Assembly (NCBI GenBank): GCA_010279815.1 | Contig: QEOQ01000141.1 | Coordinates: 1,106,679 to 1,170,678 of the forward strand | Length of the DNA stretch: 64,000 bases | Source of the DNA: Brachionus plicatilis | Taxonomy: Eukaryota > Rotifera > Eurotatoria > Ploima > Brachionidae | Reading direction: 5' to 3' | Shown here: piece by piece, positions 48,212 to 60,668 of the stretch | Position numbering within the stretch: position 1 is the first letter of the stretch | How the letters are laid out: each line of letters begins with the position of its first letter | Program-made: the position numbers and the translations under genes | The notes under the pieces: model-generated | The model's database searches: none | What the model was told of the DNA's origin: nothing | Seen by the model: the letters and a program-made list of their open reading frames with translations, nothing else

Positions 48212-51200
48212 TTAAAGGTCTTCTTTTGGTTTTTGACTTGAAATCGGCTCTTCTTTGGGAGTTATTTTGGTTTCGTTCTGTTCAGATTGCCATTTGAGAA
48301 TCACATTTTTAATTTCCGAATCATAATCTTTCCATTCAGGTACTATTCTGACCGCAGCAGAAAGCTTTGGTTCTTTTGTCTTTGGATTGTTGCACAAATC
48401 AATGGTTTTAGCTTTGCTCAAAGTGTCCGGACTGCACCAAGTGTCACAATAGAGCCATTCTTGCGGCAAAGAAAATATATTCACCTGATGGATCATGTTA
48501 TTTGGCAAATCTTGGTCCAAATTCGACAAACTATTCGGATCTTGACTCAATCCCTGGTATTGACCTCTGAGTCTGTCACCTGCGGCAATTTTTCTAAATT
48601 TTTTTAAGTCAACTACATAAAGTGCGCTGATGTGATATTTCCTATGTCCAAGATGCATCTGCCAATAGCCAGTCTTCCAAAATCTATAGCCATCCATTTC
48701 TTTGCGAGAGTCGCAGAACGGAGTGTAGCCGTACGGGGCGCCTTTTAGGTCCAGATCTCTAAGTTCCGTGAGGTCCGCTCTCACAATCTGATCGGCATCG
48801 ACATATATAATTTTTTCTACATTTAGAGGAAACAATACGTCCAGGAACAAAATTTTGTATCCCCAAATGGTACGCTGTTTTTCTGACTCTCTGTGAAGCC
48901 ATCTTGGCCATTTGTATTGCACAAGTTCATAGTCAAAGTTGTATTCTTTTGCGTAATAAGGCAAAAATTTGGTAAATTGTGGCGATAGATAATTTTTCAA
49001 GAACCAGAATTTTACTCTAGCTTTGGTGTTTTTTAAAACAGTCAGCATCATAATGCGCATTAAACGTTCGTACATATGACCCGAAGCTACCGAAAAAATG
49101 TTCAAAACATTTTCTTTTTTTTCCTCGCTTTCCTCGGTCGAGCTGCCGACCAAGTTGTTTATGCTGTCCCAAATGGAATGTTCTTTTTCCTGTTCTTTTT
49201 CATCAAGCAAATTTTCGCTCATTTTATCAGCTTTTTTGGACACTTTTACTTTAATTACTCTTGCCTCAAAGCTATCCATGACAATTTTGATCACCGGTGT
49301 TCGTTTTGTTTCCGAGTCTGTGTTTTCATGGCTTACTATTTCGTAAATATCTTTGGAACGTCCATCTCTGAGCTGAAGCATCCAGATTCCAGGCGAGGCT
49401 TTGAGTTGGAAGTAGCCCAAATTAGCCATGACAATGGTGTCATACATATCTGGTTTTGAGTCTGTGCCAAGGATGAATTGCAGACCACGAGGAGATTGGC
49501 CACTTAAAATGTCATATGAATGACCCTCAATGATCAGGTATTCAAGTTCAAATTCACCATAAGCTCCGTCACTGTCGATTTCTTTAAGACAAATATTGTC
49601 CAAGTCATATGGTGAGTGGACTACTTCGACCATCCAGCTTTCTGGCGAGTGAATATTCATGGTTAAAATTGGTGATTGGGGCATGTTATGGAAGTAAGCA
49701 AATGGCTTGGCTATTTTACCATCCGAAAATTTAATTTCACTTTCCAGAACATAGCGGTAAAGACTTAATAAAATTTGTTTATACGAAATTTAAAAAGGTA
49801 AAGGAAATCATGAAATAATCTCACATTGAATTGGATTTAAATATTTTTTAGATTAAAATTTAACTCACATTTGAGTCAGCAAAATTTTTAACTTCTAGGA
49901 ATAATTCTCCCTGAACTATCATTGTTTAAGGTATTCAATATTAAATACTGTGAAATTCAGTACAAAAATTAATAGAAAGTATCTGGTTGTATCTTGAAAA
50001 ATTTTTCAAATTTTTTTAAGCGTAGCACACTTTTAAAATAATAAAAAAAACCCGAAAAAATTTTCAATTAATTAACATTGACTTAAGACAAAATCACAGC
50101 AAATGTTCATATATATGAACATCAGTCAGAAGATTTAGAGGAATATAAAGTGAATCTTAACTTTTTTTCTTCATATTAACTTTGTTTGTCTCTCTATTTC
50201 AACATATCGTTTTTAACTTTCTTTTATTTTTTTTAATTTATTTTATACAATTTCGAATCTCTGGTCACGACAATTTTGTTACACTTTTTAAAAATATAAA
50301 TTTAGCACGAATTACGATATTTTTATTCAATTGGTAAAATTTAAAAAAAATAAATTTATCTCACTTAATAAAAAGTTATTAATTAGATTTTATTCAGATG
50401 GATTTTATTTTATTTAACTTTATTTTATTTTTTTATTTTTTATTCTGAGGGAGCCAAAGTTCGGTTTCTATAAATGTTTTATTTATCTATACAATATCTC
50501 AAATTTTAAGGTTTTTTATTACAATCTTAACATTTTTTTAATCAAATTTAAAACATGTGAGTGAAATGAACAAAGATCCTTCAGAATAAAAATGTGAAAA
50601 AAAGAATTATATTCTTAGTAATATTTTGGAAACTATTTTGAATTATTTTATTAAATACTTTGATTTTAGCAAATTGAAATAAAAAAGTAAAGTAAAGTAA
50701 AGTAAAGATTTGAAAAATTTTTATTCCGAGAACATTAGTGATTGTTCAAAATCTAACTAAGATGGTGATGATATGTTTGTTGATAAAGCGTCAAATAATT
50801 GAACTTAATATAATAAAATTAAAACTAAATAATTAATAAAATTATGTTGTTGAAAAGAGAATTTTTGTTGCATTGTTTTATTAAGAATTCAGCTTGACTG
50901 TATTTTCAAAAAATCAAAAATACATATTTTTTCAAATTGTTCATGTTACATTGGATTTCTCATTGCCTTAAAATTTAATAGGCTTGCTAATTTTTTTCTT
51001 CATAGTTTACCCAAAAAAAATCGTTAGAATTGTGATTGAATTTTGGTATTTTTTATTTGTTTTATTTGAATAAATTTTGGGAAAAACGCCTTTATTTTAC
51101 TAGAATTAATACTTTCTTCTAGTCAAATTATAGATTGATTTTATTTAAATATATATATGTTTAAATATTTCAATGTTTTAATGCAATTGAAACCTTATTT

Positions 51201-54200
51201 GACGAAAAATAAGTAAATTTAAAAAAGTTCAAAATGAAACGATTTGTGATTTTTTAAAATTAATTTGATCATTTCTCTAATTTGAAAAAAAAGTTTTTAA
51301 ATTTTACAATAAATTATTTTCTAAATCAATTCTAAATTTTATTTTTGTTCCCTTCCTGTTATACAAAAATTCAAGTGAATGGGAAAAATTCAATTTCATG
51401 TAAACGTCGCAGCCCAGAACTGCAATATTAATTTACCCTTAAAACTGACTTGATCCAGACTTTGATTTAAATTTGGAATTTAAAAACAAGTCTGGATAAA
51501 TCCAATAATAAAATATTTTATTTCCACTTTCATATAATTAATTTTATTCTGTAAATAGATTTTTGTTAAAAAATTTTTGCATGAAATAAGTGAATTATGA
51601 TCCTGTGGAGAGTTAAATTTATAAATTTACCTTTTAAGTGGTGGTGCAGAAAGTTTTTCCTTGCAATTGAAGTAAATCATAAAATTTACATTTGCCACTT
51701 TGGACAATGCTTTTAAAATTGTTGACACTTTTTGAGCATTTCTGGTCAAAGGATCAATTACTAATGCCATATCATAGAAAGGTTCATTATCTTTTCTAGG
51801 CTTAACATTAACAACTCTATTTATTACAAAAATTAAATACGAACAGTTATTCATCAATCAAAATTACCCATTGGATATTTGTGGCAATTGAGTTCTTTTT
51901 TCAGTAGAACCATACTTTCCAATTATTGAATACATTTTTAAAATTTTTTCATCAATTCTAAATAAAAGTTCATAATTATTTCTATAATTTAATTCTACCA
52001 AAAAAACCTACTCTTTTCCTAATGATTGTGCACCCCATTTATTTATTAAATTCTCGATTTGTTTAAGACCAATCTTTTTGACAAAATTTTCCAACAGATT
52101 AAAATCACTGTCAATAAACGACTCATTTTCATCGAATGGTCCAAGAATCTTTTAAAAAAATTGAGTAAAAATTTTCCAGCCATACTATATTATGTTCTGT
52201 TATGTTGTTACCCATCCATTTGCCAAAAGACCAATGCGCTGTGAATCTTTGAACGGAGTCGATTCGACCAAAAATTGCTTAGTTTCTTCAATCTTACTAG
52301 TCACATCATGTGCCAGCACTTTAGCGACAAATTCATCATCGAACTCCAAATCCTTTTTATTTTTTTTAAATAAAAAAAAACTAATTTAAAAATTTACTTT
52401 AATTTTAAGTTCTTTCAAAGCAATCTTTCCTGATTTAAGATCATTAAAATTTTTCTCCTTTAAAACATTTTTAATTAATTTATAGGCGTTTTTTTGACTC
52501 AAATTATTCAACGAAAAGTCAATTATTTTCTTAATCAAGTCCGAGTCTTGTGATTTTTGCATTAAAATGGCCAATTTAGTTTTCATTTTGCTTGATTCAT
52601 GATAATTCATTGAGTCATATATCAACTGCCTACCGCGTTCAGTGTCCGGGTCGCACACTAACCACAAAGTAAGCAAGTGCACATCACTATTGTCATCAAC
52701 TAAATAAGCTAGGCCATTGACAAATTTTTTATCTCTATCCTCCAACTCGTGAATGCTCAAATAATCCCTTTCCTGTGCCAAAATTCTTGGGTTAAGTCTT
52801 GGCATAATGACATCCTTGGACATTAGCCAGTCCATCATATTTGTGTTGTCATTTATGGCTCCTTTGTAGACCGACATTTGAATCTCGGAAGTTAACTGCA
52901 TTATTTTGGTCAGCACCGACTCTTCAAATGCGTCCTGTTCTACTTCACTTTCGCTCAATGGAAAGCCATTTATAAACACCTTGGGCATGGATTTGATACC
53001 AATTTTGTTAAAATATTCCATGGTCAATTTTCGACCTTCGTCATAGAACGAATCAGGCCCGAAAACATCATCTAAATTTTTTTCTTTTGGATACCTTTTT
53101 TTGAATTCCTTAATAACCAAGTCGGATGTTACATCAGAACCTTTGGGAGTCTTGGCATAAATGTCAGTAATAAACGACACGGCTTTTGTCTTAGTAGACT
53201 TTTCCTTGATGTAGTTGTGAGCGCGAAAAATGGCCACACTGGCATCGGTGTTTCCATCAACCTCTTTTCCATCACTGGTCACAAAAACAAATCCAATTCG
53301 GAGCGGAATGTCGTTTACATAGAACGACTCGGCCGTGCTAATCAAAGACTTGGAGGCGTCTTTGGCCGGATCTAGAACAAATACCAGATTAAAAAAATTT
53401 CTAGCTATGGGACGAATCATGCCCGGATAAGTGGGTCTTAGAACATCTTGTACACTCTTAGACCAATAGGCATATTTTTTGTCCTTTTCCAAATCATTCA
53501 ACCATTGAATAGAAGTATCCCTTAGGTCAACACCGTAATCAGTCGCTTTAGAACTAATGTCCAAGTAGATCAAGTCTTTTACCTGGTCCAGACTGATACC
53601 TATTTGACTTAGACTTTCAATCAGCTTGGCTTCTTTTTTCAAAGCCGAATTTAATGTGAATATGTCAATTGTATCTATGTTTAGATCTAAACCATTTAGG
53701 AATAGAGCACCTGAACCGACCTCAAGGTTTAATAGTGACTCAAACGTTTGGCTTTGTTTTTTGAGTGATTTTTTTAAATCTTTTCTAACTTGAATTTTGC
53801 TCAGGGTCCGAGCTCTGATCGGGTAATTTTGGGACAAATCCTCTAAAAGACTCAATGCTTCACTTGGCTCCGAGTCTATGATTCTTTGAGCGGCCTGTAA
53901 ACTTAGATCCTGCATTTGCCATGCTTTCAAAGGAGCTAGTTCCTGAGTGCTCTCGATCAAATACTTGTGGTATTCTTCGATTTTTTCGCTCAGATGCGGA
54001 TTTGACTGTTTTAGTTTATTGAACAAAAATCCCTGAATTTCATCATCACTGTTGACAGATTTTTTGATGTTATCTGACTCTTGGGCGTTTACTTTGGTGT
54101 CATCGCCAGCTTTGTATTCAGTGCTTTTAATGTCCAATTCGACTCCGTAACCGGACAATGCCACTTTGTCCGAATCGATTCCACTCGGCAAATAGTTGTG

Positions 54201-55091
54201 TCTGAGAATGTATTTTATGGAATGCTTGGAATTATTGGAAGCTATTTGAATTATTTTTTCATGGAATTGTTTAAATTCAGGCGTTCCTATTTGGGCATAT
54301 AAAATTACAAAGACTTCACTTGACTGTCTTGATTGGGATTTAAAGTCATAAAATTTGTCAAATTGATAAGTAAATGGCTTTTTCCTGTTAATTTATCTTA
54401 GTTATTTTGGTCAAAAAAGTTTAAATTAAATTACTCTAGGTCAGCCGAATCAACAAGCTCACTAATTTGGTTTAAATCGCAGGTTATTTTGCCATTTACA
54501 TCAACAAAAGTATGGCATCTTTGATTTTTTACAGCTTCTTCAGCTAACTTTTGAGAAAAGAATAAAAATATTTAAGAAAATTTTTTTTTCCACTACTTTT
54601 CTTGTCATTTCAACATTTGGTGAAAAGGTTCGTATGGACAGGGAAAGTTTGAGCAAATCAAACTGCATTGGCGAAACAAAAGCGGAAGCCTTATGCATCA
54701 TTTCGTCAAAATAAGTTTCATTATTAACTTTAAATAAGAATATCTTTATTTTATTAAATTTAAATTCATTTTTTTCATAAATCTTACACGAGTTAATAGA
54801 TGAAAAATGATTTGATTTTGCTGAGATATCCAGAGCAAACTTCCAGAACGATTCTGGATTGTTGCGGAACAAAAATTCACTTAATTTTTTTTTCCAATTT
54901 TAAAAATAATTTAAAAATAATTTAAAAAATTAATACCTGGTCTCTAAAATTAAAGGTGTCTCAGTCCATTTGGCAGACACTATGGCTGATATGTGCTTTT
55001 CTTTAATGGAATCAGTCGCCAATAGGTTCTTTGAAATTCTCAGCAAAATGAAAAAGCTAAATAATGATTTAAGCCGAGTGGATTTGTTCAT
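48212..55091 (-). CDS. UGGT1: UDP-glucose:glycoprotein glucosyltransferase
   Basis: Ten exons on minus: 55091-54937, 54879-54788, 54727-54597, 54547-54435, 54384-52398, 52352-52212, 52148-52009, 51957-51868, 51816-51631, 49763-48212; 1528 aa (human 1555). It is the ER folding sensor that reglucosylates misfolded glycoproteins for calnexin/calreticulin. Signal peptide near the start (LKSLFSFFILLRIS), then thioredoxin-like sensor domains (WTETPLILETSEF, LSGYGVELDIKSTEYKAG, PLRIGFVFVTSD, RILAQERDYL), beta-sandwich (MPQSPILTMNIHSPESWMVE) and GT24 catalytic domain (NIFSVASGHMYERLMRIMML; YVDADQIVRADL with DxD at 1334-1336; GYTPFCDSRKEMDGYRFWK; SLPQEWLYCDTWC). It ends KEDL, a KDEL-like ER retrieval signal. 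Intron 2 is 60 nt and stop-free; intron 9 is 1.87 kb and holds a small MITE. The donor after exon 7 (GTTTTT) is the least certain join. Confidence 0.95.
50437..50594. mobile_element. Small MITE in UGGT intron 9
   Basis: TTTTTATTCTGAGGGAGCC at the left and GATCCTTCAGAATAAAAA at the right form inverted ends about 157 bp apart; the same end motif appears at 4416, 15626 and 37925. Confidence 0.5.
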
Positions 55092-55949
55092 AATCTAGAT
55101 GAAAAAAAGTAAAAATTAGTTTTTCCTATTTTTTTAAAGAAACTTTATCTTAAAAATGTCCACGTGGACCATTTCAGCATTTAGGGAGATTATATTTTAA
55201 ATAATTTTTAAAGGATATTGAATAATATTTTAGAAAGAAATTGATTTTAAATATTCGAATTAAAATTCAATAGAAAAAACATTTTTAGAGTCTCAAAAAA
55301 TGTTTTTAGTTCTTATTTTTTTTAAAAGCGACAATAGAATTATAAAATCTGCTTTTAAAGTAAATGTGAATTTAAAATTTGCTTTAAATTTAAAATTATT
55401 TACACTGGTACGAGGCTCCGAAATATGTCTTAATTCAAAAGATAAGAGAATTTTCAAAATAACCTTAAATATTGTTCATATTTTAACTTCAAAAGTATAC
55501 TCTTATTTCATGCCAAATGTGTCTTGAATTGTCTTTTTACAGAGTTTTTTCAAATTTCGAGTTTAAAAAGGAGACTGAATAATACTGCTACAAGTCTGAA
55601 TTGTTTATTTTAGATAAAAAAATGTTTTTCTTTTATTTTTAAAAAATATTAAAAAAAATTAACGGCTGTCAATATTTTACCCAACAAATTTAATATTATT
55701 TTAAACAAATAAAGCTAAAAATAAACTTTATTGAATAAAACAAATAAATTTTTATATTGGCTTCACACTTTTATTAAATAAATATAAATATTTTGATTCT
55801 TCAATAAAAAAGATAAAAGAATAATATTTTTATTAACTTACAATTAATTTCATTTAAAATAGACATCTAATTTTTTATTACCTAATTTATAGTAGTAGCT
55901 ATAAAAATTTGAAATATCTGGCTTATAACTTATTAAACTAAAAACTGAA
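55092..55949. other. UGGT upstream region
   Basis: AT-rich DNA holding the UGGT promoter on the minus strand; no other feature seen. Confidence 0.45.
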
Positions 55950-56885
55950 CTAAACTAAACTTATATTCTATTTAAATTGTAATTTTATTTGATTTGTAAT
56001 GGTATTTAAACTGTAATCCATTTATTATGTAATTCTATTTTTGTATTTTTGCAAATTTTTCCTTTGTAAAATTCTTGTACATAATACAGTAGAAATTCGA
56101 TTATATGTAATTCGGTTATGTGTAAATTCGATTAGATATAATTTCAAAAATCGCCACTGACACTCTTCTTGTCTTATGTTTCTAGAAATTTTTAAATTTG
56201 TCCAAGCATTAGTTCACGATCTAATTCTTGGAAAGTGCTAATTTTCCTTAATTGATAGATAAAACCACTCTTTATACTAATTCCGCTACTATACAATGAT
56301 AATGATTATACTTTCTTATTTTTTGACACCTAGTTTTTCTTGTTTTTCTTGTTTTTCTTATTTCCTGGAACAAAGAACGTCTTTTGTATCTTCTGGTATA
56401 AATAAAATGAAAAACTTAAATATATATCCTCTTAAAATTTTGATAAAAAATGTAAAGATTTATGTAAAATGTAAAAATTTTTAGAAATTTTTACTTTTAT
56501 ACTTTTTTATTCTATTTCAAACTTTTTTTTTAAATAAAATCTTATGTAAAAACCCTCTTTTTTAATTGTCCAAAACTTTTTCATCAGACAAAATTTGTGT
56601 CTACAGGTCTATTCGATTATATGTAAAATTCGATTATATATAAGACCAAAAAGTTTTTCATTACATATAATCGAATTTCTACTGTACTTACTTAATTCCA
56701 CACAATACTTTCTTAGATTAAATTAAACAATGACTCTTACTGAACTTAAAAAAAAAAAGAAATAATGTATTTGTCTGTTATTTTCCATCTTTTCTGCGTA
56801 ATTTCGGCTACCATCGATGTCCTCCTAGTTGGTCATCTCCGCAAGCTTGCTTGCTGTAGCTTATTCTTATTATTATTATTATCTT
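55950..56885 (+). mobile_element. LINE 3' untranslated tail with (ATT)n, split by a pogo-like element
   Basis: The stretch before 56087 and after 56686 reads as one less AT-biased sequence ending ...CATCTCCGCAAGCTTGCTTGCTGTAGCTTATTC followed by (TTA)n at about 56863-56885. A simple-repeat tail of this form marks the 3' end of a non-LTR element on +. No coding part remains. Confidence 0.45.
56087..56684. mobile_element. pogo/Tigger-like element, TA-flanked
   Basis: Ends CAGTAGAAATTCGATTATATGTAA and complement TTACATATAATCGAATTTCTACTG, flanked by TA on each side; this start is very close to the classic Tigger/pogo terminus. Inside, the minus strand at about 56140-56300 reads fragments such as QELDRELML and KKSVSGDF that fit the second CENP-B-type helix-turn-helix of pogo transposases, broken by stops. 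598 bp, non-autonomous. Confidence 0.75.
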
Positions 56886-56984
56886 ATTAAATTGATTATT
56901 TAAAAAAAATGGACTAAACTAAATCAAATGAAAGTTAAAAAAAGGAGGATTTGTTCAAAAAAGCCTGTCAATTATTTTAAGAAA

Positions 56985-57972
56985 AATGGAAAGGAAAATA
57001 TTCGAAAATTGATGGTTTTCTAGCCTCATCCAAAAAACAATGGGTCGATAAGAATAGTAGTTGGTTCGAAGGTTAGTGTATCGGCTTACCAAGTATAACT
57101 AACGCTTTTGAATCAATCCATGCCTGAATTAAAGATTTTATCAAAACTCGTTTGGGTTTGATTAAATTCTTATGTGAGTGTCGCGATAATTTAGTAAGGT
57201 TTTGGTCTAAAATACGATCAGGGCGAATAATTTGACAAGTAGAAAAACAAACCAAACAATTACAATTGAGAACAATAATCAAAAATAATTTTTTACACAA
57301 CCTATCATCGAAAATAGCGATCTCTTACATGGGTACGATTGAAACAAAAAACCAAAACCATTTCAACACATAAAGGACAATCGGCAAGAGGTTTATTTAG
57401 TTAAAAGTGGACAAAATTCAAGTTTTTCACGTGATGATGCCAAACATTACTTAAATATTCTAGAAATCAAACCGTGGAAAACTTTCGATGAAAGGATTTT
57501 CTTCTTTTAATTCAGTTCGCATTATTGAGATAAAAAGAGAAAATTGGAAACTTAGCACATGCAATTGCTGGTTTTGGTTAAAAAATTTATATTGTTGTCA
57601 CATGATCGCTTTCTCATATAGATTAAGTAATTATTTTTTGTTAATTTTTCTTTTATTTGCTAATATTCAATTTTTTTTAAGAAATGGTAAATTTTAACAA
57701 TATTGGCATGGACATTCCATTGAATAACAAACCAAAAAAGGGGGCCAAACAAAAAAATTAGACTTTGTTTACAGTATCAACCGGCTGATTGTGTCCAATT
57801 GACTGAAAATGTAATATAAGAATCAGACGATGAATCAAAAAATCTCTTCAAAAAAAGCCAAATTCTCAGAAAATACTGAAACTGCTAACAAACTATGTGT
57901 ATAATGCAACGCTTTAATGGAAAAGAAAAAAGGTTATTATTGTCCGAACGCCTGCACAAAAAAAAATGATTT
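56985..57972 (+). pseudogene. MULE (Mutator-like) transposase remnant with SWIM zinc finger
   Basis: Across several frames of + the order of a MULE transposase C-terminus can be read: SSWFEG, then TNAFESIHA-IKDFIKTRLGL (the usual TNNALES...IK..TLR block), VYLVKSGQN and DDAKHYL, the SWIM finger WKLSTCNCWFWLKNLYCCHM (CxC...CxH), a NKPKKGAKQK basic stretch, and finally VCIMQC-type zinc residues with KKKGYYCPNAC. Frameshifts and stops separate the pieces, so it is dead. Terminal repeats were not found. Confidence 0.75.
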
Positions 57973-58776
57973 TATATAAATTACTTTTTTTATTAATTAA
58001 TTAAATTTTTTGGTGAATACCAACAAAAGAAATTTTGGTTTATCTATTTTTTTCCGAAAACACAAATTTTGTTTATTTTAATTGTGTTTTGTTTGATTTG
58101 ATAAATTTATTTTTGGTTGAATAAATTTGTTGGGAATTTAAAAAATTAGTTATTTTAAAATATTCCAAGTCAAAATTAACGGTTCAAATTTTAGACAAAA
58201 ACAATGTAAAATTACAATTTTACCATAACAAATTGTACATTATACCATAACAAAAAGAGTTAAAAATAAAATGAAAGAAAAAAATCATACAATTAAAAAA
58301 AAATTAAATAAAAACAAAACAACCTTTTTCATCTTGATTTTTTAATGCTTGAACTTAGAAAACATTTTTAAACCATTTTACGAATTAATTAGATCTGATC
58401 CAGCCTTATGAATAGGTATAGAAAGTCCTCTTAGGTTATCTATTGAATAAACCATTCTCATCTCATAAAGATTTTCAGATTTTTAATCAAGGTCTTTTTT
58501 CATTTTTGAATTTTTCAATATTTTTAAATTCAAAACAAGCAAAACAATTCAAGCTGATTTTCTATAAATCATTTAAAATTTATTATTTTTTTAATTGATG
58601 AGAATAAATAACGAAATCCAAAAAAGCATAAGGTTTTTAACAGACACTTGATATGTATTTAATGCTTTCTGATTAATTTCCTTCAAAGCATTTTCTTAAG
58701 AATCATCAGAATATTTTTTAAAGGATTTTACTTTTTAAAAAATAATGTCATGTCAATTTATATAAAAATGGAATTA

Positions 58777-59519
58777 CCGTAAACCCTTGCGCATAGGCGC
58801 AGCAGTTAATACCAGGCCCTACAACTACCGCAATGCGGCTAATCCCAGTCATTTCATGTAAAAAAAAATTAAAATTGAATTAAAAAGATTTTTCGCGCCT
58901 AAGACAGGATCCGGGATTAACCATGTGGTAAACCCAGGAATTTGTCGTTTTACCGCACCAAAAACTGATTCATAACCGCGAAAAAAAAAATTAAAATAAG
59001 CATTTAAATGCCGGTATAGGTCGATTTAATTTTAAAAGTTTCGAAACAACCGCATGCGGTAAAATTAAGTTTTTAAGGAAAAAAAAACATTTTTTAAAAA
59101 AAGAAAAAAATTGATTAAAAATTGGTTCAATAAAAAAGCGTAGAAAAAAAGAAAAAGGAAAAATTGCAAAACCAGCTTTTTTAAATTTTTTTCTTTTTTT
59201 AAAAAATGTTTTTTTTTCCTTAAAAACTTAATTTTACCGCATGCGGTTGTTTCGAAACTTTTAAAATTAAATCGACCTATACCGGCATTTAAATGCTTAT
59301 TTTAATTTTTTTTTTCGCGGTTATGAATCAGTTTTTGGTGCGGTAAAACGACAAATTCCTGGGTTTACCACATGGTTAATCCCGGATCCTGTCTTAGGCG
59401 CGAAAAATCTTTTTAATTCAATTTTAATTTTTTTTTACATGAAATGACTGGGATTAGCCGCATTGCGGTAGTTGTAGGGCCTGGTATTAACTGCTGCGCC
59501 TATGCGCAAGGGTTTACGG
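58777..59519. mobile_element. 743-bp near-palindromic TA-flanked foldback element
   Basis: Ends CCGTAAACCCTTGCGCATAG and complement, flanked by TA (58775-58776 and 59520-59521). The arms of about 320 bp are almost identical inverted copies (e.g. AACCGCATGCGGTAAAATTAAG, GGATCCGGGATTAACCATGTGG), around a spacer of about 100 bp of A-rich sequence. Much richer in CG dinucleotides than its surroundings. No coding capacity. Confidence 0.85.
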
Positions 59520-59521
59520 TA

Positions 59522-60668
59522 TTACTAATAAATTAAACAGATGCTTTAAAAAATTGGTTTATTTTTTTGAATTTTGATTTCAGATTCAAATTTAGTGATC
59601 AAGAATATCTTATCCGATATGTCAATTGACAAAAAAAATTTAAAAAATACTTTATTTTGAAAATTTTATTTTTTTTTTAATTTTAAAAAAGAATATTTAA
59701 GATATTAAATTCTTCAATTACTTTATGAATAAATTTTTTTTAATTTATTCTATTTTATCTAATTCCTGGCAAATAAGAATTAAAAACTAATAATTTATAT
59801 TAATATTAATATTTTTGAAATTTCGCCAAAACCCAAGAATCAAATAAGAACTGCGATTTAAGTATTAATGCATCTGTGGTTTCCATCTTGTCAGTTTTTG
59901 TTTCTAGTTTGCTAAAATTTGTGCTTATTTGGATATAAATTTTTTAAAAATACTTAATTATAAGTGAGAATTACTAAAATTAAATACATTTTTTGTGACA
60001 TCGTTTTGACGCCAATTAGGTTTATTTAAAATCCTTTTGTGGCAAATCCTAAAGTTGGTCAAAAAGCAAAGGGCAAAAAATGTTTAGCAAAGCATTGGTT
60101 GTCTTGTGTTATATTAATTTTAATTTAATCCTTTAAATGCATAATTATCATTGAGGATAAATAAAAATTTTGTGTGATAAAAATAAAAATTATAGTAATT
60201 TTTAAAAATAAATTTATTTTGAAATTAAAAATTATTTAAGCCATAAAAAAATTAATTTTTTTTAAACAATATTTCTAACAGAAAGTAATTATTTTGACAA
60301 CACAGATATTTTTCTTTAGATGTAATTGAGAATTTAGCAGATATTACTAAAAATAAATCAATTTTTTGTTTAACTATTTTGACTGCTAAAGACATCTTCG
60401 AAATTTTTGAATTTTTTAGTTTGTTAAAGTTTAGAATAAATTTTTTGTTGGTCAGGTTTTCAGATATATTTTTGGCTGTAAAAAATAAAAATTTAAAAAT
60501 TCTAAAATTTTCTTGATTTTTCCATACACAATGAATTTTTAAAAAAATTTAGTAATTGCTCTATGAAAATGCTTTCCAATTTAGCTTTTCTTTTTACTTG
60601 GAAAAGGATATGAGCGCCTCCCCATTATCCACTAGGCTAGAAAGGGACATATTATTATTATTAATATT
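59522..60668. other. Intergenic DNA downstream of the receptor gene
   Basis: AT-rich; no gene recognised. Contains the 3' flank of the minus-strand receptor gene. Confidence 0.45.

Noticed and set aside
57073..57300. 75-codon frame on minus (MCKKLFLIIVLNCNC)
   Set aside because: The complementary + strand reads the TNAFES...IK block of the MULE transposase, which explains the open frame.
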